Of a stretch of DNA of 64,000 nucleotides, positions 34,212 to 42,946 are shown in pieces. The notes under the pieces were generated by a model that did no database searches, was not told where the DNA came from, and saw nothing but the letters and a program-made list of their open reading frames with translations. This stretch comes from Cohaesibacter gelatinilyticus (lineage in GTDB: Bacteria > Pseudomonadota > Alphaproteobacteria > Rhizobiales > Cohaesibacteraceae): contig NZ_OBEL01000001.1 in NCBI RefSeq assembly GCF_900215605.1, positions 1,798,001 to 1,862,000 on the forward strand, written 5' to 3'. How positions within the stretch are numbered: the first letter of the stretch is position 1; each line of letters begins with the position of its first letter. The position numbers and the translations under genes are program-made.

Positions 34212-35111
34212 TTATGAACGCTTCAGTTTCGGGTCAAGCGCATCGCGCAGACCGTCACCGATCAGGTTGATGGCTAGCACTGTGACCAGGATGGAAATAC
34301 CCGGGAAGGTCACAACCCACCAGGCACGCAGAATGAACTCACGCGCCTCAGCCAGCATGGTGCCCCATTCCGGGGTTGGTGGCTGCGCGCCCATTCCAAG
34401 GAAACCAAGGGCTGCTGCATCCAGAATCGCATTCGAGAAGGACAATGTCGCCTGCACGATAAGCGGAGCAGTACAGTTAGGCAGAATGGTCAAGAACATC
34501 AGCCGCAAGGAACCTGCACCGGCTACACGAGCAGCAACCACATATTCACGTTCCCGCTCTGCCATGACCGCGGCGCGGGTCAGTCGCACAAAATGGGGCT
34601 GCAAGACGATGGCAATTGCGATCATAGCGTTGACAAGGCCAGGGCCAAGAACAGCCACCAGAACCAAAGCCAACAGCAAGCTTGGGAAAGCAAGGATCAC
34701 ATCCATCACGCGCATGATGATTGTATCCGTGCGACCACCATAAAAACCGGCAATCAGACCGAGAACGATACCACCGGTCAGTGCGATGGTCACAACCACA
34801 ACACCGACGAACAGCGAGAAACGAGAGCCCATGATCAGGCGAGACAGAATATCGCGACCAACGGCATCCGTTCCGAGCATATAAGTGGTGGATCCACCAT
34901 CTTCCCAGAATGGAGGCAACAACAGCGCATCACGATATTGATGATTGGCTTCATGCGGTGCCAGCAATGGTGCCAACAAAGCAATTGCAACAAGAGTGAG
35001 GAACACACACAGGCCGATCACGGCACCGCGGTTCTCACTGAAATAGTACCAGAACTCCTTCAGCACAGCCTTGGTCGACTGTCGGGAGACTTCATTGATT
35101 GTATCAGACAT
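34212..35111 (-). CDS. dppC: dipeptide ABC transporter permease DppC
   Basis: This 299-residue permease has the OppC/DppC N-terminal segment (LKEFWYYFSENRGAVIGL) and about six membrane helices. The cytoplasmic loop MAEREREYVVAARVAGAGSLRLMF (about 190-213, read in parts) docks to the ATPases. The LGTDAVGRDILSRLIMGSR periplasmic segment is diagnostic of the family. It lies 14 bases after dppB and 14 bases before dppD. Confidence 0.94.
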   Translation of the reverse strand: MSDTINEVSRQSTKAVLKEFWYYFSENRGAVIGLCVFLTLVAIALLAPLLAPHEANHQYRDALLLPPFWEDGGSTTYMLGTDAVGRDILSRLIMGSRFSLFVGVVVVTIALTGGIVLGLIAGFYGGRTDTIIMRVMDVILAFPSLLLALVLVAVLGPGLVNAMIAIAIVLQPHFVRLTRAAVMAEREREYVVAARVAGAGSLRLMFLTILPNCTAPLIVQATLSFSNAILDAAALGFLGMGAQPPTPEWGTMLAEAREFILRAWWVVTFPGISILVTVLAINLIGDGLRDALDPKLKRS

Positions 35112-35125
35112 ATCTATATTCCCGA

Positions 35126-36133
35126 TCAGTGATGGCGAATGCGTGGGTTGATGAAGCCATAGAGCAGGTCAACCGTGAGGTTAACTACCATGACCACCAC
35201 AGCAATCAGCAACAAACCGCCCTGCACCACCTGGTAGTCACGACGGAAGATGCTATCGACCATCCATTTGCCAATGCCCGGCCAGGAAAAAATGGTCTCT
35301 GTCAGGATCGCACCCGCCAGCATCACACCAACCTGCAAGCCGATGGTCGTGATCACAGGGATCAAGGCATTGCGTAGCGCATGCATGCCAATCACGCGGA
35401 AACGAGACAAGCCCTTGGCTCGTGCGGTCCGGACATAATCCTCACCCAGCACTTCCAGCATCGCCGAACGTGTTTGACGAGCAATCACAGCAAGTGGGAT
35501 CGTCGCCAACACAATGGATGGCAGGATCAAATGTGAGACCGCAGATTGAAATGCGCCTTCTTCTCCGGACAAAAGAGAGTCGATCAGCATAAAGCCCGTC
35601 ACAGACTCAAAATAGAACATCACGGAAATTCGGCCAGAAACCGGTGTCCAACCAAGCCAGCCCGAGAAGACGATAATGGCAAGCAAGGCCCACCAGAAAA
35701 TCGGCATGGAATACCCAACCAGAGCTGACGTCATCACGGTATGGTCAAAGACGGATCCGCGTTTCACAGCCGCAATAACACCTGCAGGTATACCAATACT
35801 GACCGCAATGATAATCGCAACCAGGGACAATTCCAGGGTTGCAGGGAACAGAGCGAAGAACTCATCCCACACTGGTTTGCGGGTCACGGTGGAGATTCCA
35901 AAATCTCCCTGAAACAAGCCGAAGAGATAGTCGAAATATTGCTCATAGATTGGGCGATCAAAGCCGAACGATTTTTGCAATTCTGCATAGCGCTCTGGAG
36001 AAATTCCACGCTCACCCACCAACAGCAAGATAGGATCACCTGGCAGCAAGCGAATAAAGAAAAATGCCACCAGTGTCACGCCGATAAAGGTGGGAAGCAG
36101 CATCCCGACCCGACGCAATAGGAAACCAAACAT
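35126..36133 (-). CDS. dppB: dipeptide ABC transporter permease DppB
   Basis: This 335-residue permease has about six membrane helices, the first at about 9-30 (LLPTFIGVTLVAFFFIRLLPG). LLVGERGISPERYAEL and the loop LGEDYVRTARAKGL (about 227-240) match the Dpp family closely, and the C-terminus reads LLYGFINPRIRH as in enteric DppB. It heads the dppBCDF part of the operon and is separated by 354 bases from dppA. That gap holds one hairpin next to dppA and otherwise nothing I can support as a gene. Confidence 0.95.
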   Translation of the reverse strand: MFGFLLRRVGMLLPTFIGVTLVAFFFIRLLPGDPILLLVGERGISPERYAELQKSFGFDRPIYEQYFDYLFGLFQGDFGISTVTRKPVWDEFFALFPATLELSLVAIIIAVSIGIPAGVIAAVKRGSVFDHTVMTSALVGYSMPIFWWALLAIIVFSGWLGWTPVSGRISVMFYFESVTGFMLIDSLLSGEEGAFQSAVSHLILPSIVLATIPLAVIARQTRSAMLEVLGEDYVRTARAKGLSRFRVIGMHALRNALIPVITTIGLQVGVMLAGAILTETIFSWPGIGKWMVDSIFRRDYQVVQGGLLLIAVVVMVVNLTVDLLYGFINPRIRHH

Positions 36134-36487
36134 GGTTATTGTCAGTCCATTTTTTGGGGAGACAGCGGATTTAGCTGATCAATCCCGATCATTTATCGCA
36201 TTTCAAGCATCATGCCGTACCCCACAGCTGACCTTGAAAATTCGGGCTCTTCTAACCGCGAACAAGACCTTTGTCTAGAATCTTCTACCTGCATTTCAAA
36301 TTGGCAAAATTCATTCACAAAACCAATCCAGCAAGATCTGACAAAATTGGCCGTCTCAACAGCTCTTGGATAAGCAGGCTGGTTTTCTCATCAGAAAAAC
36401 TGGCGCAGCAATGCCTCTGGAACCCGGAATCTATCATCCAGTATAAACGAACAAAGGCGGGAAATCCCGCCTTTGCCTTGATCAAAA
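36134..36487 (-). other. 354-base dppA-dppB intergenic region with attenuator hairpin
   Basis: Close to the dppA stop, AAAGGCGGG (36453-36461) pairs with CCCGCCTTT (36466-36474), only about 14 bases past the stop codon. It is a GC-rich stem able to stop most transcripts after dppA. The remaining 300 bases have scattered short open frames without ribosome sites or family matches. A secondary promoter for dppBCDF could lie here but none is convincing. Confidence 0.65.
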
Positions 36488-38077
36488 TTACTTGATGTCA
36501 ACACCGTAGAAAATGTGCCCCCCAAGCGGATCAATCTTGAAGTTGGACACTTTCTTGCTCACTGGTTTGTAAACAACAGAGTGAGCAATAGTTGCCCAAG
36601 GAGCTTCTTTCTTGAAGACCACCTGAGCTTCTTCATACAGTTTTGTGCGCATCGCAGCATCTGAGGTCTGCTTTGCTTTCAACAGCAGATCATCAAACTC
36701 TTTGTTACACCAACGTGCACGGTTGCCACCTGCCTTGGCAGCATCACAGCCGAGCAGAACATACATGAAGTTGTCCGGGTCACCATTATCACCGGTCCAA
36801 CCCAGCAAAACAGTCTCATGTTCGCCATTGTTGGAACGCTTCAGATACTCACCCCATTCAAAGGTAACGATCTCTGCGTCGACACCAACAGCTTTCCAGT
36901 CAGCCTGAATAAGCTCGGCCATACGGCGAGCATTCGGGTTGTAAGGACGTTGCACAGGCATAGCCCAGATATTGGTTTTCATGCCGGATACACCAGCCTC
37001 AGCCAGTAGCTTCTTCGCAGCTTCAGGATCATATGGATCGTCCTGAACCTTGTCGTTGTAAGACCACATGGTTGGCGGGATCGGGTTTTTGGCAGCTTTA
37101 CCAGCACCCTGGAAAACCGCATCCAGAATTGCCTGCTTGTTGATCGCCATGTTCAATGCTTTACGAACCCGAACATCCTTGAACTTGTCCATCTCATTGT
37201 TATAGGCCAGATAGCCAACATTGAGACCTTCCTGCTGCATCAGATTGATGGAGTCATCTTTCTTCATCGCGTCAATATCTGCAGGATTTGGATAAGGCAT
37301 CACATGACACTCACCCGCCTTCATCTTCTGATAGCGAACAGAAGCATCGGGTGTGATTGAAAAGATCAGATTGTCGATTTTTGCCTTGCCCGCCCAATAG
37401 TCTGGATGCGCTTTATAGCGGATGACCGCATCTTTCTGATAGGCAACAACCTGGAAAGGACCCGTACCGACAGGGTTCTGGTCAAAAGTCTCCTTGGTGC
37501 CTGCCTTATCCATTGCTGCTGCATATTCAGCAGAATGAATAGATGCAAAATCCATGGCCATATTGGCGATGAATGGTGCTTCCGGCTTGGTCAGAACGAA
37601 TTTGACCGTGTGATCGTCAACTTTGACAATTTCCTTGATCAGGCTGTCCATGGACATGCCACCGAAATATTCGTAAGTACCACCAGATACTTTGTTATAT
37701 GGATGGTTCTCGTCTTTCTGGCGCATGAAAGAAAAGATCACATCATCAGCATTGAAATCGCGACTAGGTGTGAAGCCTTTGGTGGTGTGGAATTTCACGC
37801 CCTTACGCAGATTGAAAGTATATTCCAGACCATCGTCAGAAACGCTCCAGCTTTCAGCCAATCCAGGAACAACTTCCGTAGTGCCGATTTTAAACTCAGC
37901 CAAACGGTTATAAATGTTCTTGGATGAAGCATCAAAGGTGGTACCTGCCGTGTAAAGGGAAGGGGTAAAACCTTCCGGGCTACCTTCTGAGCAATAGACC
38001 AGGGTCTTTGCTTGCGCAGTAGCTGTCATGACAACAGCAAGCGCGGATGCAGCCAAGACTTTTGAAAGCAACTTCAT
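36488..38077 (-). CDS. dppA: dipeptide-binding periplasmic protein DppA
   Basis: This 529-residue protein has a signal peptide (about 1-23, ending TAQA). The mature start KTLVYCSEGSPEGFTPSL is almost the same as in E. coli DppA. Further shared stretches are AEFKIGTTEVVPGLAE, KVSGGTYEYFGGM, NPVGTGPFQ, ITPDASVRYQKMKAGEC and LGWTGDNGDPDNF. The protein binds dipeptides (and in E. coli also haem) in the periplasm and may be linked to chemotaxis. It is first in the operon, followed by a hairpin. The likeness to the enteric protein is unusually clear for an alphaproteobacterium; transfer is possible but not shown. Confidence 0.95.
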   Translation of the reverse strand: MKLLSKVLAASALAVVMTATAQAKTLVYCSEGSPEGFTPSLYTAGTTFDASSKNIYNRLAEFKIGTTEVVPGLAESWSVSDDGLEYTFNLRKGVKFHTTKGFTPSRDFNADDVIFSFMRQKDENHPYNKVSGGTYEYFGGMSMDSLIKEIVKVDDHTVKFVLTKPEAPFIANMAMDFASIHSAEYAAAMDKAGTKETFDQNPVGTGPFQVVAYQKDAVIRYKAHPDYWAGKAKIDNLIFSITPDASVRYQKMKAGECHVMPYPNPADIDAMKKDDSINLMQQEGLNVGYLAYNNEMDKFKDVRVRKALNMAINKQAILDAVFQGAGKAAKNPIPPTMWSYNDKVQDDPYDPEAAKKLLAEAGVSGMKTNIWAMPVQRPYNPNARRMAELIQADWKAVGVDAEIVTFEWGEYLKRSNNGEHETVLLGWTGDNGDPDNFMYVLLGCDAAKAGGNRARWCNKEFDDLLLKAKQTSDAAMRTKLYEEAQVVFKKEAPWATIAHSVVYKPVSKKVSNFKIDPLGGHIFYGVDIK

Positions 38078-38331
38078 GATGTTTCCCTCACAATTTTATT
38101 TTTGAATCCCGAACTTGTAAAACCCGCCCCTCCCATGAGGCACGTCTATCAAGCATTATTTTTATCGAGCCAGGATCTCCATCCCGGCCTACATTCTTCT
38201 GCACCAAAGTCGAATACAATATGCCTCGAAAAGCAATGGTCAAAACAGAATTTTGCACCTCTTTTCAGGGAAATATGTATACAAAATTTTTCCATAGCCG
38301 CATGAGAGGAAAGAAAACCCCCAAAGACCAA

Positions 38332-40239
38332 TCAGCAGTTAGAATTTTGTTCCTTCAAGGGTCGCGTCTGCTTTTGCAACCAGAGAATTTCATCTTCATT
38401 CAAACAACTTTCCATCTCACATGCAACCTGTTCATGATAATCATCAAGCCAGGCAATTTCATTTTTTGAAAGCAAGGATGGATCAATCATGCGCGTCTGA
38501 ATAGGAACCAGCGTCAGATCCTTGAAACCAAGAAAATCATTTCCGTCCGAGACGATCTCGATCAGATTTTCAATTCGAATACCAAACTTACCCGCTTGAT
38601 AATAGCCAGGTTCATTGGTCACGATCATACCAGCTTCCAGCTCCACAGGGCGCGAAGGCTTTTCGATCTTCTGCGGCCCTTCATGCACGGAGAGGAAATG
38701 CCCTACCCCATGGCCAGTACCATGATCATAATCCATGCCATATTGCCAAAGCGGCTGCCGGGCAATCGCATCAATATGATGACCTTTGGTCCCAACTGGG
38801 AATTTCAACTTGGCAAACTGAATATGACCTTTGAGAACAAGCGTATAAGCCTTCTTCACTTCATCTGATACATCAGAGAAACAGACCGTGCGGGTCGCGT
38901 CGGTCGTACCCAGGAAATATTGACCGCCTGAATCGAGCAGGAACACGGAAGTCTCCAAAAGTTCGCCATTACTCTCTTCCGTCACCGAATAATGGCACAT
39001 CGCACCATTGGCATCGACAGCGGCAATGGTGGTAAAGCTCGGCTCAATGAAGCCCTCAATTGCTTGACGCTCCGCCAAAATGCGCTCGGAGACTTCCATC
39101 TCGGAAATTGGATTGCCGGCCTTGGCGCGAGAAACTGCTTCTTCATCCAGCCAGCGAAGCGTACGGATCCATGCAGCAGAATCAATCTTTGCCGCTTCCG
39201 CAATACCAGCCCTCTCGGTCGGGTTCTTGATTGCCTTGGCAAAAGCAACCGGCCCGCGTTCCAGCGTAACTTGCCCACCAGCGCGCTCAACCGCTGCAAA
39301 TGCCGCATATGGTGCGTAGTCAGGATCGATAAGAACCCGCTCATCACTTCCAACGAGCTCTTCAATAGAGGAAAGAAACTGGTCAGCCTCCTTGAGAACC
39401 ACACCATTCAATCTCAATTCAGAGAGATCTTCGGGAAGCTTCTGACCATCCACGAACCAATGCCCTTCCCCGCTCTCGTTGAGCAAGAAGAAGGAATGCG
39501 GCATCGGGCTATAAGCCACATCGCCACCTCGCACATTCAAAAGCCAGGCAATTGCATCGGGCTGGGTTTCCACCAGCCAGTTACAGCCCTTGTCTTTCAA
39601 GCTTGCTGCGATCTCATTTTTCTTGTCGGAAGAAGCACGTCCAGCAAATTGCTCAGGAAAAGAATAGATATCTGCCATTGGCTTGGGCGGTTGGCTAGCC
39701 CAGATCCGGTCTACCAGATTTCCCTCAACGGCAGACAATGTCACCCCCGCCTGATCGCATCCTGCCTCAAACCGCTGCACCCAGCTCGTGGGCAGCAACA
39801 TCGCATCAAAGCCAACTGTCCAGCCAGACTGACCATTCCGAGCAAGCCATTGCTCTAGCGGTGCTTCCACCAAATGAGAATAGGAGAAATGATCTGGCGA
39901 GGTCTGATTGCGTACCTGGACAGTATAACGTCCATCGACAAACAGAACAGCGTCATCTTTCGTGATCAAAGCCACACCGGCTGAGCCCTGAAAACCTGAC
40001 AACCAGGCCAAGCGTTCATCATGGGGGGCTACATATTCACCCTGATGGGCATCAAAGCGAGGGACAATATATCCATCCAAACCATGAACTACCATTTCCA
40101 TGCGCAAAGCTTCCAGTCGATCCACGGACCACATACTCGCCTGCTCAACCATCTTTCGAACGCCCTCTGGTTTGAATTCGCCATTCGCAGTATTTGAATA
40201 TTTTATCCAAAAATCAAATGCTTTTTTCTCGGAGCTCAT
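38332..40239 (-). CDS. aminopeptidase P family protein (Xaa-Pro aminopeptidase, long form)
   Basis: This 635-residue M24 metallopeptidase is of the long, two-creatinase-domain type found in many Rhizobiales and eukaryotes. Domain 1 (about 35-180), domain 2 (about 180-345) and the pita-bread catalytic domain (about 345-600) are all present. Metal ligands are visible: two Asp in LLDSGGQYFLGTTDATRT, His in GTGHGVGHFLSVHEG, and Glu in TNEPGYY and IRIENLIEI. It removes N-terminal residues next to proline in the cytoplasm, so it suits the adjacent dipeptide importer. It begins 61 bases after the LysR gene on the same strand. Confidence 0.92.
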   Translation of the reverse strand: MSSEKKAFDFWIKYSNTANGEFKPEGVRKMVEQASMWSVDRLEALRMEMVVHGLDGYIVPRFDAHQGEYVAPHDERLAWLSGFQGSAGVALITKDDAVLFVDGRYTVQVRNQTSPDHFSYSHLVEAPLEQWLARNGQSGWTVGFDAMLLPTSWVQRFEAGCDQAGVTLSAVEGNLVDRIWASQPPKPMADIYSFPEQFAGRASSDKKNEIAASLKDKGCNWLVETQPDAIAWLLNVRGGDVAYSPMPHSFFLLNESGEGHWFVDGQKLPEDLSELRLNGVVLKEADQFLSSIEELVGSDERVLIDPDYAPYAAFAAVERAGGQVTLERGPVAFAKAIKNPTERAGIAEAAKIDSAAWIRTLRWLDEEAVSRAKAGNPISEMEVSERILAERQAIEGFIEPSFTTIAAVDANGAMCHYSVTEESNGELLETSVFLLDSGGQYFLGTTDATRTVCFSDVSDEVKKAYTLVLKGHIQFAKLKFPVGTKGHHIDAIARQPLWQYGMDYDHGTGHGVGHFLSVHEGPQKIEKPSRPVELEAGMIVTNEPGYYQAGKFGIRIENLIEIVSDGNDFLGFKDLTLVPIQTRMIDPSLLSKNEIAWLDDYHEQVACEMESCLNEDEILWLQKQTRPLKEQNSNC

Positions 40240-40300
40240 TCAATTGAGTGAGAAACTTCCCCCAAAACCAGATCAAATATCATGCAAGCTATTGACTTAT

Positions 40301-41254
40301 TTAGAAAACGACCAGTGTTCCTGCCGTTGACGCTCGTTCGAATACATCTTTCAAAACAGAATGAAACGCGTTCACGATCAGGCCAACACCCTGCTCTTTC
40401 TGATGGATGGCATAGACGGCATTCTCCGTTCGGCCATTTTCGACATTCAGGGCCCGCATCTCTCCTTTTCGCACCCAACGAGCAGCACTGCGTGCTGGCA
40501 GAAAACCTAGATAAACGCCAGATTGAACCAACGCGAGACGAGATGAAATAGTAGGAGCCTGAGCATGAATATCCATTTTCTCGAAAAAACGAGAGAAAAT
40601 CGGATCATGCCGCACATTCACATCCACAAAACGTTGTTCACGGAGCAGATCGACACTCAGTTCATCATCAGGCACATCGAAAAGAGGATGGTGTCTGGCA
40701 CAATATAACTGCATCACTTCCTTGAAGAGCAGATCCATTGATAATGTCGGCATAGGCCGAAAAAGCGCAGTCATCCCCATATGCGCGGTTCCATCCAGCA
40801 CTGCCTGCTCAATCACATCAGGTGAAGCGGAAGTCATTTTCAAAAAGATATCTGGATGCTGCTCGGTAAAGAGACGAATGGCCTCGCTCATTTCATCCTG
40901 TAAATCAAAGGCAAAATTGTCATCGACATAAAAGACCAGATCACCGGTCAGATTACCCATTGCCAGATTGATATGGTTGCGATAGCGCTCCAAATCTCCA
41001 AAGAGCTGCAAGGTCGCGTGATAAACCATCTCCCCTTGCGCCGTAAGAGAGAAACCAGACCGCCCCCGTTTACACAGAGTCATTCCCAGCCGGTCTTCCA
41101 AAGCAGACAGATCCATACTCACCGCCGATTTACTTTTGTTCAATGCAACCTGAGCAGGCGTTACACCGCCAGCTTTTACAATAGCCACAAACACCCGCAG
41201 CAACCGCAAATCTGCATCGGCAATATTGCCCCGAAAAAGTTTCAACGCTGGCAT
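40301..41254 (-). CDS. LysR-family transcriptional regulator
   Basis: This is a 317-residue protein from the ATG giving MPALKLFRGN, with GGAG 5 bases upstream; a GTG two codons earlier is possible. The N-terminal helix-turn-helix (about 14-72) contains KSKSAVSMDLSALEDRLGMTL and the C-terminal half is a periplasmic-binding-like effector domain. It faces the polyamine-type importer across a 397-base region with a strong dyad, and it is also upstream of the aminopeptidase gene. The effector is unknown. Local control of the importer is the more likely role. Confidence 0.88.
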   Translation of the reverse strand: MPALKLFRGNIADADLRLLRVFVAIVKAGGVTPAQVALNKSKSAVSMDLSALEDRLGMTLCKRGRSGFSLTAQGEMVYHATLQLFGDLERYRNHINLAMGNLTGDLVFYVDDNFAFDLQDEMSEAIRLFTEQHPDIFLKMTSASPDVIEQAVLDGTAHMGMTALFRPMPTLSMDLLFKEVMQLYCARHHPLFDVPDDELSVDLLREQRFVDVNVRHDPIFSRFFEKMDIHAQAPTISSRLALVQSGVYLGFLPARSAARWVRKGEMRALNVENGRTENAVYAIHQKEQGVGLIVNAFHSVLKDVFERASTAGTLVVF

Positions 41255-41406
41255 ACTCACTCCACAATTCTTGAACTAAAGCCATTTTGGATATCATCCA
41301 GGAAACATAAAAAGACATTCCCTATCCTTTAGTATAGGAAAAATACAAGCCTTTTCGTCAAATTACGCAAAATCACACCCTACCATCTCTCATTCAGAGA
41401 GGCTGG

Positions 41407-41443
41407 TTCAGTTTTTATAGTTCAGTTTTAATTGAACTATAAT
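41407..41443. promoter_or_regulatory. LysR-type operator overlapping the importer promoter
   Basis: TATAGTTCA (41416-41424) and TGAACTATA (41433-41441) are perfect 9-bp inverted repeats with 8 bases between. GTTCAGTTTT also occurs twice in direct order (41407 and 41420). A consensus -10 TATAAT (41438-41443) overlaps the right arm with no good -35, as expected for an activator-dependent promoter. The rest of the 397-base region 41255-41651, including a 200-base leader before the SBP gene, has no gene I can support. Confidence 0.6.
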
Positions 41444-41651
41444 CCATATTTTCATGAACGACAGAAAATAAATTTACAGGCAGGATGCACGAAATTCAGC
41501 TCCACAATGTCGCAGATCGAGATTGTCGCTGAACTGGCCCAATCGCCGATCTTAAAGAGGCGATGGACCCAACAAAAAAACAAATGAACTGGCCGCGTCA
41601 CCTTCAACGACAAATTGGCCACATCACTATGATCAAGAGGGATCAGATCAC

Positions 41652-42698
41652 ATGCGTAAATCTTTCCTGGCCGCAGGCACCGCACTTCTGGCATTTTCCG
41701 CACTGAGCGTAGCGACACATGCACGCGACTTGACCGTCGTAAGCTGGGGTGGCGCTTATCAGGACGCTCAGCGTGAAGCTTATTTCGGCCCATATACCAA
41801 AGCATCCGGCAACAAGGTACTGGATGAGGCCTATAACGGCGAGACCGCCAAAATCAAAGCCATGGTCGAAACCAACAACGTGACTTGGGACGTTGTTCAG
41901 ATGGAAGCGCCAGAGCTGGAAAATTCCTGTGATGAAGGCCTGCTGGAAGTCGTCAATTGGGAGAAGCTCGGCGGTCAGGACACCGTCATTGAACCAGCCA
42001 TTATCGGCGAATGCGGCGTTGGCACCATTCTGTGGTCCGTTATTCTGGCTTATGACTCCGAGAAACTCGGGCAAGACGGCCCAAAAAGCTGGGCTGATAT
42101 GTGGGATGTCAAAAAATGGCCAGGTAAGCGTGCACTGCGCAAAACCGCCAAATTCACCCTCGAAATCGCTCTGATGGCTGACGGCGTACCAGCCGACAAA
42201 GTTTATGAGACCCTCGCCACCAAAGAAGGCATTGATCGTGCTTTCAAAAAGCTGGATGAAATCAAAGAGCATATCCAGTGGTGGGAATCCGGCGCGCAGC
42301 CTCCACAATGGTTGGCATCCGGTGATGTTGTCATGACCACCGCCTATAATGGTCGCATCTCAAAGGCCAATGACGAAGGCCGCAAGTTCAACACCTCATG
42401 GAATGGACAGATCTACGCACTGGACGGCTGGGCAATCGTCAAAGGCACCCCAAATGCAGATAAAGCCTATGATTTCATCAAATCTGCTACCCAGCCAAAA
42501 GCTCAGGCACAGCTATCCGCCAAAATTCCTTACGGCCCAACCCATAAGGATGCAGTAGCCGCAGCTGACGAGAAAACTCAAAAGCGCTTGCCATCCAACC
42601 CGGCCTACTTGGAAGGCGCTTTGGCTTCCAACACCGATTTCTGGGTTGAGAATGTTGAAGATCTAAACCAGCGCTTCAACAACTGGGCATCTCGGTAA
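41652..42698 (+). CDS. polyamine/GABA-type ABC substrate-binding protein
   Basis: This 348-residue protein has a signal peptide (about 1-24, ending THA). The mature start RDLTVVSWGGAYQDAQREAYFGPY is typical of the PotD/PotF-like group in alphaproteobacteria that import putrescine, spermidine or GABA. Other markers are EPAIIGECGVGTILWS, MWDVKKWPGKRAL, TTAYNGRISKA and DGWAIVKGTPN. It is the first gene of a four-gene importer and is followed by a large hairpin. The adjacent gabT and aldehyde dehydrogenase support an amine or amino-acid ligand. Confidence 0.85.
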   Translation: MRKSFLAAGTALLAFSALSVATHARDLTVVSWGGAYQDAQREAYFGPYTKASGNKVLDEAYNGETAKIKAMVETNNVTWDVVQMEAPELENSCDEGLLEVVNWEKLGGQDTVIEPAIIGECGVGTILWSVILAYDSEKLGQDGPKSWADMWDVKKWPGKRALRKTAKFTLEIALMADGVPADKVYETLATKEGIDRAFKKLDEIKEHIQWWESGAQPPQWLASGDVVMTTAYNGRISKANDEGRKFNTSWNGQIYALDGWAIVKGTPNADKAYDFIKSATQPKAQAQLSAKIPYGPTHKDAVAAADEKTQKRLPSNPAYLEGALASNTDFWVENVEDLNQRFNNWASR

Positions 42699-42786
42699 AA
42701 TGAAACTCCATCTGCCAGCCCGGTCACCCTTCTGTCCAGGCAGGCAGATAAAGAGCCAGCAGATTTTGCATCACAGCAAATTCTGC

Positions 42787-42825
42787 GATCAGAAAAAGCC
42801 AACCTGCCCTTGGCTTTTTCTGATC
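42787..42825 (+). terminator. 16-bp stem hairpin between the binding-protein and permease genes
   Basis: GATCAGAAAAAGCCAA (42787-42802) pairs perfectly with TTGGCTTTTTCTGATC (42810-42825) around a 7-base loop. The inner part has the A-run, stem, T-run layout of a terminator working on both strands. It is 88 bases after the SBP stop and 122 bases before the permease. Confidence 0.85.
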
Positions 42826-42946
42826 CCTGGCTCTCACAAGCTTATCAACAGCGCTGCTTTAAATCCTGAGCGCCCCTCTTCTCCCTCTATACGGGTTGGA
42901 CTAGAGCTGTGCTGGACATAAATTCTATCAAGTCAGGATTGCCTCT

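Noticed and set aside
36271-36495. Possible small gene in the dppA-dppB gap
   Set aside because: It runs over the attenuator hairpin and into the end of dppA on the other strand, with no ribosome site or family likeness.
41563-41706. Short frame (48 codons) running into the start of the polyamine-type binding-protein gene, considered as a leader peptide
   Set aside because: The purine-rich stretch is only 2 bases from its ATG, the composition is ordinary, and there is no sign of a regulatory stall motif.
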